Assembly: GCA_964537555.1 (NCBI GenBank)
Contig: CAZIAD010000004.1
Span: forward strand, 62,001 to 126,000
Source of the DNA: CAYRWR01 sp964537555
GTDB taxonomy: Bacteria; Spirochaetota; Brevinematia; Brevinematales; CAYRWR01
Direction: 5' to 3'
Length of the DNA stretch: 64,000 nucleotides
Shown: positions 9,535 through 17,972 of the stretch, one piece after another
Layout of the letters: every line of letters begins with the position of its first letter
How positions within the stretch are numbered: the stretch's first letter is position 1
Notes under the pieces: generated by a model
Databases searched by the model: none
What the model saw: the letters and a program-made list of their open reading frames with translations, nothing else
What the model was told of the DNA's origin: nothing
Made by a program: the position numbers and the translations under genes

Positions 9535-10169
9535 GATGTACCACCGAACAAAGATATTGTGACACCGTCTTCCAGGGGCAGGGAAATGCTTTCCCAGTGC
9601 GCTGACCGGGATAAAAGAGTATTGAATTGCTTGAGTCGTTCCACCCCGGAGCGGTATTTTCTTTCGTCTTCCAGGCTTTCCTGGGCTACCTTGCCCCCAA
9701 ATAAAATATTGTCTGTGATGAGGAGGCAGTGAGGATAACAGTGTGCTTCGAGAAGGGGTAAAAGGTCTATATAATCTCTTTTCTGTGAGTCCATAAAAAT
9801 ACAGTCAAATTGCTGTTTCGACTGTTCCAGATAATGAAAGACATCCTGATTTATGACTCTGATCAGGGGAAAGGCAGAGAAGGTCTGTTGTGCGGCCAGG
9901 AATCGATTCTTATCCCGTTCCAGGCTGATGATCTGACTGTGGGGACAGGCTTTAGACATCCATAGGGTGGATACTCCCGCTCCGGTTCCTATCTCCAGTA
10001 TTACTTTGGGCTGATGGAGCTTAAGGAGGAGGTACAGCAGACGGCTGCTTTGAGGCCTTAGGACAGGTATTTTTTGAGACTGAGATTGGGCTGACCACTC
10101 ATCCAGTGTCTGGTCCTGTATACTATCCATGTTGAGCTGTAACAGATAGTGAAACACCGATTCATTCAT
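9531..10169 (-). CDS. Class I SAM-dependent O-methyltransferase, TrmR/YrrM-like
   Basis: The 212-residue protein has the fold of family-3 O-methyltransferases: SAM-binding motif EIGTGAGVSTLWMS, the acidic post-I segment ISLERD, the metal-binding FDCIFMDSQKRDYIDLL and LLITDNILFGG. B. subtilis TrmR (YrrM), of this group, methylates 5-hydroxyuridine at the tRNA wobble position; catechol methyltransferases share the fold, so the substrate here is an inference. An AGGAG ribosome site lies 9 bases before the ATG. Coupling with a YhcC-family radical SAM gene suggests the two act in one modification pathway. Confidence 0.8.
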   Translation of the reverse strand: MNESVFHYLLQLNMDSIQDQTLDEWSAQSQSQKIPVLRPQSSRLLYLLLKLHQPKVILEIGTGAGVSTLWMSKACPHSQIISLERDKNRFLAAQQTFSAFPLIRVINQDVFHYLEQSKQQFDCIFMDSQKRDYIDLLPLLEAHCYPHCLLITDNILFGGKVAQESLEDERKYRSGVERLKQFNTLLSRSAHWESISLPLEDGVTISLFGGTS

Positions 10170-10237
10170 CGCACAGTACTCCTTTCAGACCTTTTTAGAG
10201 GGATTTAGATATTTTAACCCACCCTCGTTCATTTAGC

Positions 10238-10253
10238 AATTTCTATAGAAATT
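10238..10253. promoter_or_regulatory. 16-bp perfect palindrome just upstream of a -10 box
   Basis: AATTTCTATAGAAATT is identical to its own reverse complement. It ends five bases before the TATAAT hexamer at 10258-10263, which is preceded by TG in the extended -10 arrangement (TGCTATAAT). The position, overlapping the spacer and -35 area of the DUF4159 gene promoter, is what one expects of an operator. No regulator gene lies next to it. Confidence 0.5.
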
Positions 10254-10277
10254 ATGCTATAATATCCTGAGGTAAAA

Positions 10278-10919
10278 ATGAAGAGTGTAGTTTTGTTTTG
10301 TCTGCTCCTGTTTCTCCCTTTATCAGGTTTTTCTTTTCAGTGGGTCATTGTGCAGTATAAGAGTGGGGACTGGTATAACGCCCGGCCTTCTGTCATGAAT
10401 TTATTAAAAGAGCTGGAAAAGAGGACCACTATTGAGGTAGACCACAAGATACCGGAGTTATCCCTGGAGGATGAACGGATCTTCGAATATAGTTTTCTGT
10501 TTCTCAATGGCCATGTGCCGGTGGTAATGAATTCCAAAGAAAAAGATTTTCTGAGAAGGTATATCCTGAATGGCGGATTTCTGTTTATTAATGATGACTA
10601 TGGTATTGATAAGTCAGTCAGGGAGATACTATCAGAAGTCTTTCCGGATTATCCCTTGCAGGATATCCCCTATAATCATCCCATTTACCACAGCCTCTAT
10701 GATTTTCCTGCAGGATTGCCAAAGATACATGAACATGATGGAGGAGCTCCCCGGGGTATGGGTATAGTCATAAATTCCCGTGTCTGTGTGTTTTATGCCT
10801 TTAATGCTGATATTGCCGATGGCTGGGATGATGAAAGTGTACATAATGACCCTATGGAAAAACGGGAACAGGCATTGAGGATGGGTATTAATATTGTAAT
10901 ATATGCCTTGAGTCATTGA
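10278..10919 (+). CDS. DUF4159 family exported protein
   Basis: The 213-residue protein has a signal peptide ending near SGFSF, followed by a domain resembling DUF4159: VQYKSGDWYNARPSVMNLL at the start of the mature protein, then FLNGHVPVVMNSKEKDFLRRY, GGFLFINDDYG and NHPIYHSLYDFPAGLPKI, ending with the YAFNADIADGWDD segment. The fold is related to class I glutamine amidotransferase-like domains, but no catalytic triad is evident. DUF4159 genes often sit near MoxR/BatA-type genes; none is seen here. An extended -10 box and a palindrome lie directly upstream and the ribosome site GAGG is 5 bases before ATG. Function unknown. Confidence 0.8.
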   Translation: MKSVVLFCLLLFLPLSGFSFQWVIVQYKSGDWYNARPSVMNLLKELEKRTTIEVDHKIPELSLEDERIFEYSFLFLNGHVPVVMNSKEKDFLRRYILNGGFLFINDDYGIDKSVREILSEVFPDYPLQDIPYNHPIYHSLYDFPAGLPKIHEHDGGAPRGMGIVINSRVCVFYAFNADIADGWDDESVHNDPMEKREQALRMGINIVIYALSH

Positions 10920-10932
10920 ATAAGGAACAGAT

Positions 10933-11535
10933 ATGGATAAGAAAAAATTATTTGAAAGATTTAAGCATAGCCGGTTTACCAGAAAAGCAGAAAAGAGATC
11001 CCAGGATGAAGAATATCTGGAAAAAGTAAAACGCTCTTCCTTCAGGCTGATGACACATGTGAAAAAGGCAGGTGATCAGGTAAAGATACTGGTGGATTTG
11101 GTGTTTGGAAAAGAGACCACTGCCGGAAATCGTATTTCAGCGATTGCTGCCCTGATTTATTTTATCTCTCCTCTGGATTTTATTCCCGACATGATACCCG
11201 GTATAGGTTATACTGAAGATATTGCCATCATAGGTATGGTACTGGGCATGATCACCTCAAAGGTCATGCAGGCCCGTAAAGGCGCACTAAACGCCGAGAC
11301 GAATGTGCCAAATACAGAACCATTACTCATCCCTGAAAAGCAGAAAAAGGGCTGGATGGAAAAAAAACTGGATGGGATCTTTAACCAGGTAGGCCAGCAT
11401 GTAGAACGGACAACCCAGGATAGTATCAATAAGCGCATGAGGGCCCAGCTCATCATAGTGGCTATCAGCCTGGGTGGGGCTATTGTGGCGGCTCTCATCA
11501 CCTTATTATTGAAATATGTTTTTAAGGTATTCTAA
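10933..11535 (+). CDS. YkvA-like (DUF1232) membrane protein
   Basis: The 200-residue protein has a basic N-terminus and, at about residues 65-115, the DUF1232 signature: SAIAALIYFISPLDFIPDMI followed by PGIGYTEDIAIIGMVLGMI. A charged linker leads to a C-terminal transmembrane helix (IIVAISLGGAIVAALITLLL). DUF1232 proteins are widespread membrane-associated proteins of unknown role. It follows the DUF4159 gene by 13 bases and precedes a small membrane protein gene by 2 bases, so the three probably form one transcript. Confidence 0.82.
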   Translation: MDKKKLFERFKHSRFTRKAEKRSQDEEYLEKVKRSSFRLMTHVKKAGDQVKILVDLVFGKETTAGNRISAIAALIYFISPLDFIPDMIPGIGYTEDIAIIGMVLGMITSKVMQARKGALNAETNVPNTEPLLIPEKQKKGWMEKKLDGIFNQVGQHVERTTQDSINKRMRAQLIIVAISLGGAIVAALITLLLKYVFKVF

Positions 11536-11537
11536 AG

Positions 11538-11822
11538 GTGGGGCATCTGACTTTTTACCAGGCTTATAAGTTTTTCTATATAGCCGGACTTATTATTTTC
11601 TTTATCACAGCTGTTTATGACCTGGTCGCTTCCTTTAAAGAATACCGGGAAATCTACAGACAGTTTCCCCAATATGTACAGGAAAAAGCCCTGCTGATAG
11701 TAAAAGATAATGGACCCAGAATAGTGAAAAAAGCTTTAAGCCTGAATCTGGCCTGGATCCTGCTGGATCTCGCGTTGTTCATCATTCTGATCATCATTAA
11801 TATCTTTATTTTCAGGCCCTGA
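11538..11822 (+). CDS. Small two-helix membrane protein, unknown
   Basis: This 94-residue protein starts at GTG, two bases after the YkvA-like gene stop, with AAAGG just before it. Two hydrophobic segments (AGLIIFFITAVYDLVA near the start, and AWILLDLALFIILIIINIFI at the end) flank a basic amphipathic stretch. No family was recognised. The close spacing suggests a membrane partner of the YkvA-like protein. It ends two bases before the convergent ftsW gene. Confidence 0.6.
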   Translation: MGHLTFYQAYKFFYIAGLIIFFITAVYDLVASFKEYREIYRQFPQYVQEKALLIVKDNGPRIVKKALSLNLAWILLDLALFIILIIINIFIFRP

Positions 11823-11824
11823 AT

Positions 11825-12976
11825 TTATTCCAGGCCTTCATCTATGATATTTTCCAATGTCTTCAGGTCGGCTTTTAGTTCCTGCTGATTCTGGGAGGAT
11901 ATATTCAGCAGAATACCCATGGCTACCGACATCACTAAGAGGCTGGAGCCTCCGTATGAAATGAAGGGGAGTGAGATCCCGGTAGGGGGTAAGAGTCCTG
12001 TGGCTATACCCATATTCAGGAAGGCATGCAGAGATACCAGAGTCACGATACCAAAGCCCAGTAATTGTCCATACTTATCCCTGCTATTCAGAGAAATGAT
12101 CACGCCCCGGATGAAGATGATCACAAAAATAGCCAGCAAAACCAGAGCCCCGATCAGTCCCATTTCCTCTGAGATCACCGCAAAGATAAAGTCATTGTGG
12201 GGGGTGGGTAGATTACGGATTTTTTGTACACTGTTTCCCATGCCTTTTCCCAGCAGGCCACCCGAGGCAAAGGCCTTGAGGGATTGTATGACCTGGTAGC
12301 CTTTGCCACCGGGATCATTCCAGGGGTCGAGCAGGGCAAATATCCTGTCTTTTCTGTAGGCCACCCGGTAAATAAAGGTCCCCAGCACGGGCAGGCTCAG
12401 TAAAAGTATAGAGATAATATGCTTGAGAGAAGCCCCGCCTACAAAAAACATCACGAAGGCTACCAGCAGTAGCACTACACCGGTAGAAAAGCCGGACTGC
12501 ATCAGGATCAGAAAAAATAACGCTACAACCAGGAGCAGGGGAGGCAATATCCCAAAAGTGAAGTCTTCCAGTTTGGATTGTTTTTTTGCTAAAATAGAGG
12601 ATAAGTATATAATGACAATCAGTTTGGAAAACTCGGAGGGATTCAGAGAGAATATTCGGAAGTCTATCCAGCGGGTGGCTCCTGAAGTGGTCTTACCAAT
12701 TCCCGGAATAAAGACCAGTATAAGCAGTATAAAAGCCAGCAGTACCATGTGTTTGGTGTACTTTTGCAGTACAGTGTAATCCAGATGGATAAACACAAAG
12801 AACAGGATCAGTGAAAGAGAAAGCCAGATCAACTGCCTGATAGAAAAATAGTAGGGACTGATATCCAGGTTCAGGGCAAAATAGTAACTGGAGGAGAATA
12901 CAAAAATCACCCCCAGTACCATCAAGGTCAGTACCAGGTAGAACAGGGGCTTATCGATTTTTTCCAGAGTCCTCAC
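11825..12976 (-). CDS. ftsW: Peptidoglycan glycosyltransferase FtsW/RodA family (SEDS)
   Basis: SEDS proteins polymerise lipid II glycan strands together with a class B penicillin-binding protein. The 383-residue protein has about ten membrane helices. Family signatures are GATRWIDFRIFSLNPSEFSK, the loop with FALLDPWNDPGGKGYQVIQS, SLKAFASGGLLGKGMG, the NDFIFAVISEEMGLIG segment and the terminal GLLPPTGISLPFISYGGSSL. PTHNDFIFAVISEE and the GGSSL end favour FtsW (division) over RodA (elongation). No ftsQAZ or mur cluster is adjacent; murC lies about 9 kb away. It is preceded by the DUF2723-tail gene on the same strand with 13 bases between. Confidence 0.9.
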   Translation of the reverse strand: MRTLEKIDKPLFYLVLTLMVLGVIFVFSSSYYFALNLDISPYYFSIRQLIWLSLSLILFFVFIHLDYTVLQKYTKHMVLLAFILLILVFIPGIGKTTSGATRWIDFRIFSLNPSEFSKLIVIIYLSSILAKKQSKLEDFTFGILPPLLLVVALFFLILMQSGFSTGVVLLLVAFVMFFVGGASLKHIISILLLSLPVLGTFIYRVAYRKDRIFALLDPWNDPGGKGYQVIQSLKAFASGGLLGKGMGNSVQKIRNLPTPHNDFIFAVISEEMGLIGALVLLAIFVIIFIRGVIISLNSRDKYGQLLGFGIVTLVSLHAFLNMGIATGLLPPTGISLPFISYGGSSLLVMSVAMGILLNISSQNQQELKADLKTLENIIDEGLE

Positions 12977-12989
12977 GCATTCCCCTTTT

Positions 12990-14897
12990 TTAGTTCAGGC
13001 TGTATTTTACTCTTTTCGGTGTATAATAGTTCAGTTTTTCCTGTTTATTCAGACTATCCAGCTTTTGGGAGGTGCTGTCCAGGATCTGCTTTTGCTGAAC
13101 GGCTGCCTGAAGGTTTCTCTGTAGACTGTCTTTAAACTTTTGTAAATAGATCTTGGCTTGAGCGGTACCACCCTTGGCGTAAAAGAGCTCACCCATATAG
13201 TAATCAAACTGGCTTCCTAAACCCTGAGGGATGGAGCCGGTCTTTTCCAGGGCTATACCTGTAATGAGTGCCAGGTCATATTCCTGTACCTGAATGCTCA
13301 CCTGGAATGCCCAGGATAGAAACGCGGCATCAGGATTGCGTTTGCTGATCAGTTCACTCAGATAATAACGGGAATGATCCAGGAAGGGCTGGTGCTGAAA
13401 TGACATCCCCCTGTTAAACAGGTTTATGATGACATTCTGGGCTACCTGCAGATTTACAGAAGAGGGATCATTTTTAATCTGCTGAGCCAGTGTGCTTTCA
13501 TCACTCATCAGCCGGCTGTTAGGATAGGTCTTTAGGCTGTTCATAAACTGTTCGATGGGGGCAAAGTTTTTCCAGTTGGGGTGCTTTGTATAGTCTTTTT
13601 CGGTTCCTTTATATAAGGTCAGCTGGTGTTTCAGCTCATTCATGTATTTTTCCATCATCTGGTTATCCTGAGCCTCATTTTGGGGATTGAGCATGCTGTC
13701 TCTTAACAGATGATTAAACATGAGCTGGTAGGTACCTATAGAGTTAGGGTAGAGGTCCAGGGCTTTTTCCAGCAGAGGCAGCGCCCGTGAGGACAGGTCT
13801 TCCACACCATTGTTTATATAGATCACGGCAATATTATGCAGGGATGAAATGGAATCTCCCCCAAAAGTCACTGCATCCTCATAATGTTCTTTGGCTTTTT
13901 CCCAGTTTTCTGCTATACGTTCATTGATATCTTTAAGGATGCCAGGACGGGTTTCAGTGCTGGCCAGGTCTTTAAGTTCTTTTACTTTCTCCAGATAAAT
14001 GTTTCCCAGCTGGTAGTCATAATTGATGATGATCTCACGGGTGAGGTAATCCCAATAGCGGGAGTTAGGGACTTCTTTCCAGTTCAAAAGGAAGTCATCC
14101 AGATAATTCCCAGGGTGGGGGGAGGGATACATCTTTACAAAAGCGAGGCCATTTGCGCTTTTCCGGATCAGTCCTTCTTTGATCAGTTTATTGATCTTTG
14201 CGGTAATATATTCCGAGCTGAGGGTCCTTTGCAGACGGTTGGCCAGGTGCTGGGAGGCTTCCTGGAGACTGATCTCTTTCTTGATCTCCAGATAATCCAC
14301 CAGGCTGTACTCTATATCCTGCACTTTATACATGATCCCGTATCTTTTATAGTAATAATCACCCAGAGTCTCCGGATTAGGCCGGGTCCAGGTCAGATAA
14401 ACCGGGCGGGTACCCATCCAGTAAGGGATAAAGTAGGGGTCCTGCTGGAAAAACGCCAGTAACTGACTGTCTCCGCTGGGAGCTTCGGTCCGGTCGGGAT
14501 AAAACGGTTCTTCACCGGAAAACAGTTTGGAGTCCACCAGCTGCATTCTTTTCTGCAGGGTCTGGGGATAGACATATCTCATGTCCCAATAAATACGTTT
14601 GAAAATATTTCCCTTCTGGTCGTAGGGGGTCAGGTCGGGACGTATCTTTTCGGCATAGGTGAAATATAAAGTAGAGAATACCTGGTTATCCCCTCCTTCT
14701 GTCATCAGGATGGAGTCTTTTTCGGTGGACATCATGAGGTTTTTTCCATAGTCATGATTGAGAGAGTTGAGATGGTTGTCATTATACTTGTAGTTCATGA
14801 CAAAAGGGATAAAAGCAGATACCAGGATGAGTACCACCCAGAGAATATTTAAAAAGTTATTGTTTTCATTTTGAGTCTGTTCCTGTAATACATTCAT
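12990..14897 (-). CDS. DUF2723 C-terminal-like protein with one membrane helix and TPR region
   Basis: The frame extends to 14969, but an ATG at 14897 has AGGAA five bases upstream and is preferred, giving 635 residues. A single membrane helix (ILWVVLILVSAFIPFVMNY) is followed by a domain with LNHDYGKNLMMSTEKDSILM, then EGGDNQVFSTLYFTYAEKIRPD. This closely matches the soluble C-terminal part of DUF2723/GT117 membrane proteins, where ILFTNGDNDTF precedes VRPDV. The usual ten or so N-terminal membrane helices are absent and no gene for them lies upstream. Helical repeats occur in the second half (SSLHNIAVIYINNGV, ALPLLEKALDLYPNSIGTY). The function is unknown; it may bind envelope glycans or assist FtsW, which it precedes, but that is a guess. 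Confidence 0.68.
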   Translation of the reverse strand: MNVLQEQTQNENNNFLNILWVVLILVSAFIPFVMNYKYNDNHLNSLNHDYGKNLMMSTEKDSILMTEGGDNQVFSTLYFTYAEKIRPDLTPYDQKGNIFKRIYWDMRYVYPQTLQKRMQLVDSKLFSGEEPFYPDRTEAPSGDSQLLAFFQQDPYFIPYWMGTRPVYLTWTRPNPETLGDYYYKRYGIMYKVQDIEYSLVDYLEIKKEISLQEASQHLANRLQRTLSSEYITAKINKLIKEGLIRKSANGLAFVKMYPSPHPGNYLDDFLLNWKEVPNSRYWDYLTREIIINYDYQLGNIYLEKVKELKDLASTETRPGILKDINERIAENWEKAKEHYEDAVTFGGDSISSLHNIAVIYINNGVEDLSSRALPLLEKALDLYPNSIGTYQLMFNHLLRDSMLNPQNEAQDNQMMEKYMNELKHQLTLYKGTEKDYTKHPNWKNFAPIEQFMNSLKTYPNSRLMSDESTLAQQIKNDPSSVNLQVAQNVIINLFNRGMSFQHQPFLDHSRYYLSELISKRNPDAAFLSWAFQVSIQVQEYDLALITGIALEKTGSIPQGLGSQFDYYMGELFYAKGGTAQAKIYLQKFKDSLQRNLQAAVQQKQILDSTSQKLDSLNKQEKLNYYTPKRVKYSLN

Positions 14898-15029
14898 AAT
14901 AATTCCTGTGATATGGATTTTTCTGTCTATTATCATAGCAAATTTTACATAAAAAGACCAGATTTTCACCTGTCATATATCAGACTATTTATAATGAGTA
15001 AAAGATAGATGGACTGTTCAGACACTTAC

Positions 15030-15058
15030 TTGTAATTTTAGGCTATACTTTTTATAAT
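15030..15058 (+). promoter_or_regulatory. Sigma-70-type promoter for tyrA-cmk
   Basis: TTGTAA (15030-15035) is separated by 17 bases from a perfect TATAAT (15053-15058). It lies 114 bases before the tyrA start in a 274-base gene-free interval shared with the divergent DUF2723-tail gene. Confidence 0.6.
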
Positions 15059-15171
15059 ATCCGGGTAAGCTGCCTAATATACTCAGATGAGTGGCAGTCC
15101 TGGAAATACTATTTCGTCTGTATATCCGGAATAAAGCTTATGCGTATTCAGCAAATCAAAGGAGCGAGCAC

Positions 15172-16020
15172 ATGGCTCAGAAAGTATATGGGGTCTATGG
15201 ACTGGGATTAATCGGAGCATCAGTAGCCCTGGCTATAAAATCCAGTATAGCGGATGCCAAAGTGATCGGGTTTGGCCGTAATAAAGAGAGCCTGGAGAAA
15301 GCTAAAAGACTGGGTATCATCGATCAGGTGGCTGAGCCGGATGATGAGATCGTAGAAGAGATCGAAGTGCTGGTCATCGGTACCCCCGCGGAAATGGTAG
15401 CCGAGACTTTTTCCAAATTTCACAATCACCTGTCTGATGATGTGATAGTCATGGATGTCGCTTCAGTCAAGCGTATAGTCATAGATTCTGTAGCAAAAGT
15501 AAACCGCCGTAATCTCAACTTTGTGGGTGCTCACCCTATGGCCGGCAGTGAGAAGTCGGGAATGGACTTTGCCCGGGCGGATCTTTTTGAAAAAAAGATC
15601 GTGGCGGTGATCGGTGACGGCAGAGAGGATGTGCTGGAAAGAGTGCGGGATTTCTGGAAGACTTTTGGGTCTCAGATCGTGATAGTCTCAGCTGACTTTC
15701 ATGATGAGATAGTAGGCTCCACCAGTCATGCTACTCACCTTATAGCCTGTGCACTGTCCCGTCAGCTGGAGAAGGACGGCTGGTCAGAAGTACGCTTCTT
15801 CGGACTCTATGGTAAAGGACTGCTGGATACCACCCGTATCGCCCAGGGGCCTCCTGAGATGTGGGCTGATATCATCTTTATGAATGCGGATAATGTAGAA
15901 CGCAGCCTGGTGGACTTCTCACGGGAGATCGGAGAACTGGTCAAGGTCATACAATCTGATGACCGTAAATTGCTGATTGATTATTTACAAAAATCCAAGG
16001 AATTCCGGGAGAACCTGTGA
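15172..16020 (+). CDS. tyrA: Prephenate dehydrogenase
   Basis: TyrA oxidatively decarboxylates prephenate to 4-hydroxyphenylpyruvate in tyrosine synthesis. The frame extends to 15091, but the ATG at 15172 has AAAGGAG seven bases upstream and places the Rossmann motif GLGLIG right after the first strand (G10-x-G12-x-x-G15), so 282 residues are proposed. Further family signatures are VASVKR, the active-site segment GAHPMAGSEKSG, and STSHATHLIACALS. No ACT or chorismate mutase domain is fused. Arogenate use cannot be excluded. The stop overlaps the GTG start of cmk (GTGA at 16017-16020). Confidence 0.9.
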   Translation: MAQKVYGVYGLGLIGASVALAIKSSIADAKVIGFGRNKESLEKAKRLGIIDQVAEPDDEIVEEIEVLVIGTPAEMVAETFSKFHNHLSDDVIVMDVASVKRIVIDSVAKVNRRNLNFVGAHPMAGSEKSGMDFARADLFEKKIVAVIGDGREDVLERVRDFWKTFGSQIVIVSADFHDEIVGSTSHATHLIACALSRQLEKDGWSEVRFFGLYGKGLLDTTRIAQGPPEMWADIIFMNADNVERSLVDFSREIGELVKVIQSDDRKLLIDYLQKSKEFRENL

Positions 16021-16658
16021 TCATTACCCTGGATGGCCCTGCCGGTAGTGGTAAATCCACCATCTCAAAACAGATAGCAGGGAAATTAGGTATTAATTTT
16101 CTGGATACAGGAGCTACCTACCGCTGTGTCACTCTGCTCATATTAGAACAGGGTGTCGGCCTGGACGATACCGATGCTATCCGGAATATTCTGGCATCTA
16201 TCCAGATTGATTTTAAACAGGATAAAGTCCTGCTTAACGGCCTGGACCGTACTCAGGATATACGCAGTCCCCGGGTAGATCATCTGGTGTCCCCGGTGTC
16301 CCGATTACAGATAGTACGGGACAGTATGACCCGTTTGCAGAGACAGATCGCCTCCCGGGGGGATTTTATAGCAGAAGGCCGGGATATGGGTACTGCCGTC
16401 TTTCCTCAGGCAGAATATAAGTTTTATCTGGATGCTGATATAAAAGAAAGAGCCCGGCGGCGCTATGTGCAGCAGCAATCCGGCACCGGCCCCAGTCTCA
16501 GTCTGGCAGAGATAGAAGAAGAGATCAGACGCCGGGACAGGATAGACTCCACCCGGGAAGTAGCCCCTCTCAAACCGGCTCAGGATGCCGTGATCATTGA
16601 TACCAGCTCTATGAGTATTGACCAGGTCAGTACCCTCATACTCTCATATATTAAATAA
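16017..16658 (+). CDS. cmk: Cytidylate kinase
   Basis: Cmk phosphorylates CMP and dCMP to the diphosphates. The 213-residue protein begins at GTG overlapping the tyrA stop. It has the P-loop LDGPAGSGKST (K13), the NMP-binding insert with RSPRVDHLVSPVSRL and the AEGRDMGTAVFP segment, the lid segment with KERARRRY, and RRDRIDSTREVAPLKPAQDA near the end, all characteristic of bacterial CMP kinase. Length is normal (about 215-230). In many bacteria cmk neighbours aroA or rpsA; here it follows another aromatic pathway gene. Confidence 0.95.
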   Translation: MIITLDGPAGSGKSTISKQIAGKLGINFLDTGATYRCVTLLILEQGVGLDDTDAIRNILASIQIDFKQDKVLLNGLDRTQDIRSPRVDHLVSPVSRLQIVRDSMTRLQRQIASRGDFIAEGRDMGTAVFPQAEYKFYLDADIKERARRRYVQQQSGTGPSLSLAEIEEEIRRRDRIDSTREVAPLKPAQDAVIIDTSSMSIDQVSTLILSYIK

Positions 16659-16683
16659 AAGCCTTCTTTCCTCAAGACTTTAC

Positions 16684-16711
16684 TTGACAAATCTGAGCTA
16701 CAAGCTATTAT
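16684..16711 (+). promoter_or_regulatory. Sigma-70-type promoter for the HEAT-protein operon
   Basis: A perfect TTGACA (16684-16689) is separated by 16 bases from TATTAT (16706-16711). It lies in the 165-base gap after cmk and about 110 bases before the gene at 16824. Confidence 0.62.
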
Positions 16712-16823
16712 TAGGTAAGGAATTACCCAAGATCAATTATTCATTTTTGTTTAGTTTGGCACAGGTTTTTCCGAAATAAAGATACTAAACAGTATATTTT
16801 CAGGAACACCAAGGAGGTTAAGG

Positions 16824-17498
16824 ATGAAAAGACGGCTGGCTATTTTGAGTGTAATGTTGGTATTAGCCATGAGCATGAATGCGTGGGCTAAGATAGACTC
16901 TTCTACTGCTTTTGTACCGGATGATCTGGTGTTGGGCGGAGGGCTTCAGACACTCAAAGATCAATTTTATAAGACCACGGATCGGCAACAGCAGACTATC
17001 ATTGCCAAAATGATCACCAAAAACACAGAAGAGGCACGTTATGACGTGCTGATGGATATTGTGACTTTTGACCTGCGTATGGCAGATAAATACGGACAGG
17101 CCAACAGTACTGCACCGGAAGCCCGGCTCATAGCGATTGAATATATTGCTGAGAAAAAAGATCCTAAATATGCGGAAGTGATCACTTCTGTGATAAAGTT
17201 TGAAAGAGAAGCTGATATAAGAATAGCAGCAGCCAAAGCCCTGGGTAAGATCGGTACTTCCGATAGCATCAAGGTACTGGTCTCGCTGGTACGCTTCCAG
17301 TATAATTACGCTAATTTCAGGGAAGATAATGAAAAGATGTTCCAGGATGACCGTGTAGTAGAAGCGATCGCGAAAGCATTTGGAGAGATCGGCGACCCGT
17401 TGGCTTTTCCCGCCCTTCTGGAGATCGTGACCAAGCAGAATCATCGTATACAGACAGTGGATGCTGCCTGGGATGCTATGAACAAGCTGAAATGGTAA
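16824..17498 (+). CDS. Exported HEAT-repeat protein
   Basis: The 224-residue protein has a signal peptide ending near NAWAKI. The mature part is made of HEAT-like helical pairs, e.g. ARLIAIEYIAEKKDPKYAEVI, IRIAAAKALGKIGTSDSIKVL and VEAIAKAFGEIGDPLAFPAL. The C-terminal repeat EIVTKQNHRIQTVDAAWDAM ends in LKW and is nearly repeated in the next protein (QIVTKRNHTDDTIKAAWKAI, ending LDW), so the two are paralogues. AAGGAGG lies before the ATG. It is probably a periplasmic scaffold; the specific role is unknown. Confidence 0.78.
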   Translation: MKRRLAILSVMLVLAMSMNAWAKIDSSTAFVPDDLVLGGGLQTLKDQFYKTTDRQQQTIIAKMITKNTEEARYDVLMDIVTFDLRMADKYGQANSTAPEARLIAIEYIAEKKDPKYAEVITSVIKFEREADIRIAAAKALGKIGTSDSIKVLVSLVRFQYNYANFREDNEKMFQDDRVVEAIAKAFGEIGDPLAFPALLEIVTKQNHRIQTVDAAWDAMNKLKW

Positions 17499-17499
17499 G

Positions 17500-17949
17500 A
17501 TGATTAAAATAAAATATCTGATTATCAGTGTAATGATATTGTGTGCTGGAGTATCCTGGCCCCAGAATACAGTATCCATGAGTCCGGAGCTGCAAAAGAT
17601 CTATCGTACTCTTTCTCTGGGTCAGAATTATGAGCTTAAGAAAGATGCGGTAAACAGCTTAAATAAGATGTATGATGAGTCTAAAGATATGATCTATGTG
17701 GATACAGCCATAGATCTTCTGGAGCATAGTTATGACCCGGTAGCTTTTAACGAAGAAGACCAGGTGATGTACTATGATGACCGCATCGCACGGGAGCTGG
17801 TCAAACTGGTCAATAAGTCCCGCCATCCAAAAGCATTTGTGGTACTTATACAGATCGTGACCAAGAGAAATCACACGGATGATACCATAAAAGCGGCCTG
17901 GAAGGCAATCAGGGAGCTGGACTGGAGTCTGGCACCGGGAAAATATTAG
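17500..17949 (+). CDS. Short exported HEAT-like paralogue
   Basis: The 149-residue protein begins one base after the preceding gene's stop. It has a signal peptide (ISVMILCAGVSWPQN) and two to three HEAT-like units. Its C-terminal repeat (QIVTKRNHTDDTIKAAWKAI) matches the end of the upstream 224-residue protein, as does the internal segment YDDRIARELVKLVNKSRHPK against its DDRVVEAIAKAFGEIGDPL. It is most likely a shortened duplicate. Translation is probably coupled, since the ribosome site would lie in the upstream gene's end. Confidence 0.72.
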   Translation: MIKIKYLIISVMILCAGVSWPQNTVSMSPELQKIYRTLSLGQNYELKKDAVNSLNKMYDESKDMIYVDTAIDLLEHSYDPVAFNEEDQVMYYDDRIARELVKLVNKSRHPKAFVVLIQIVTKRNHTDDTIKAAWKAIRELDWSLAPGKY

Positions 17950-17972
17950 ATTAAGAATTGAAGGAGAATTAT

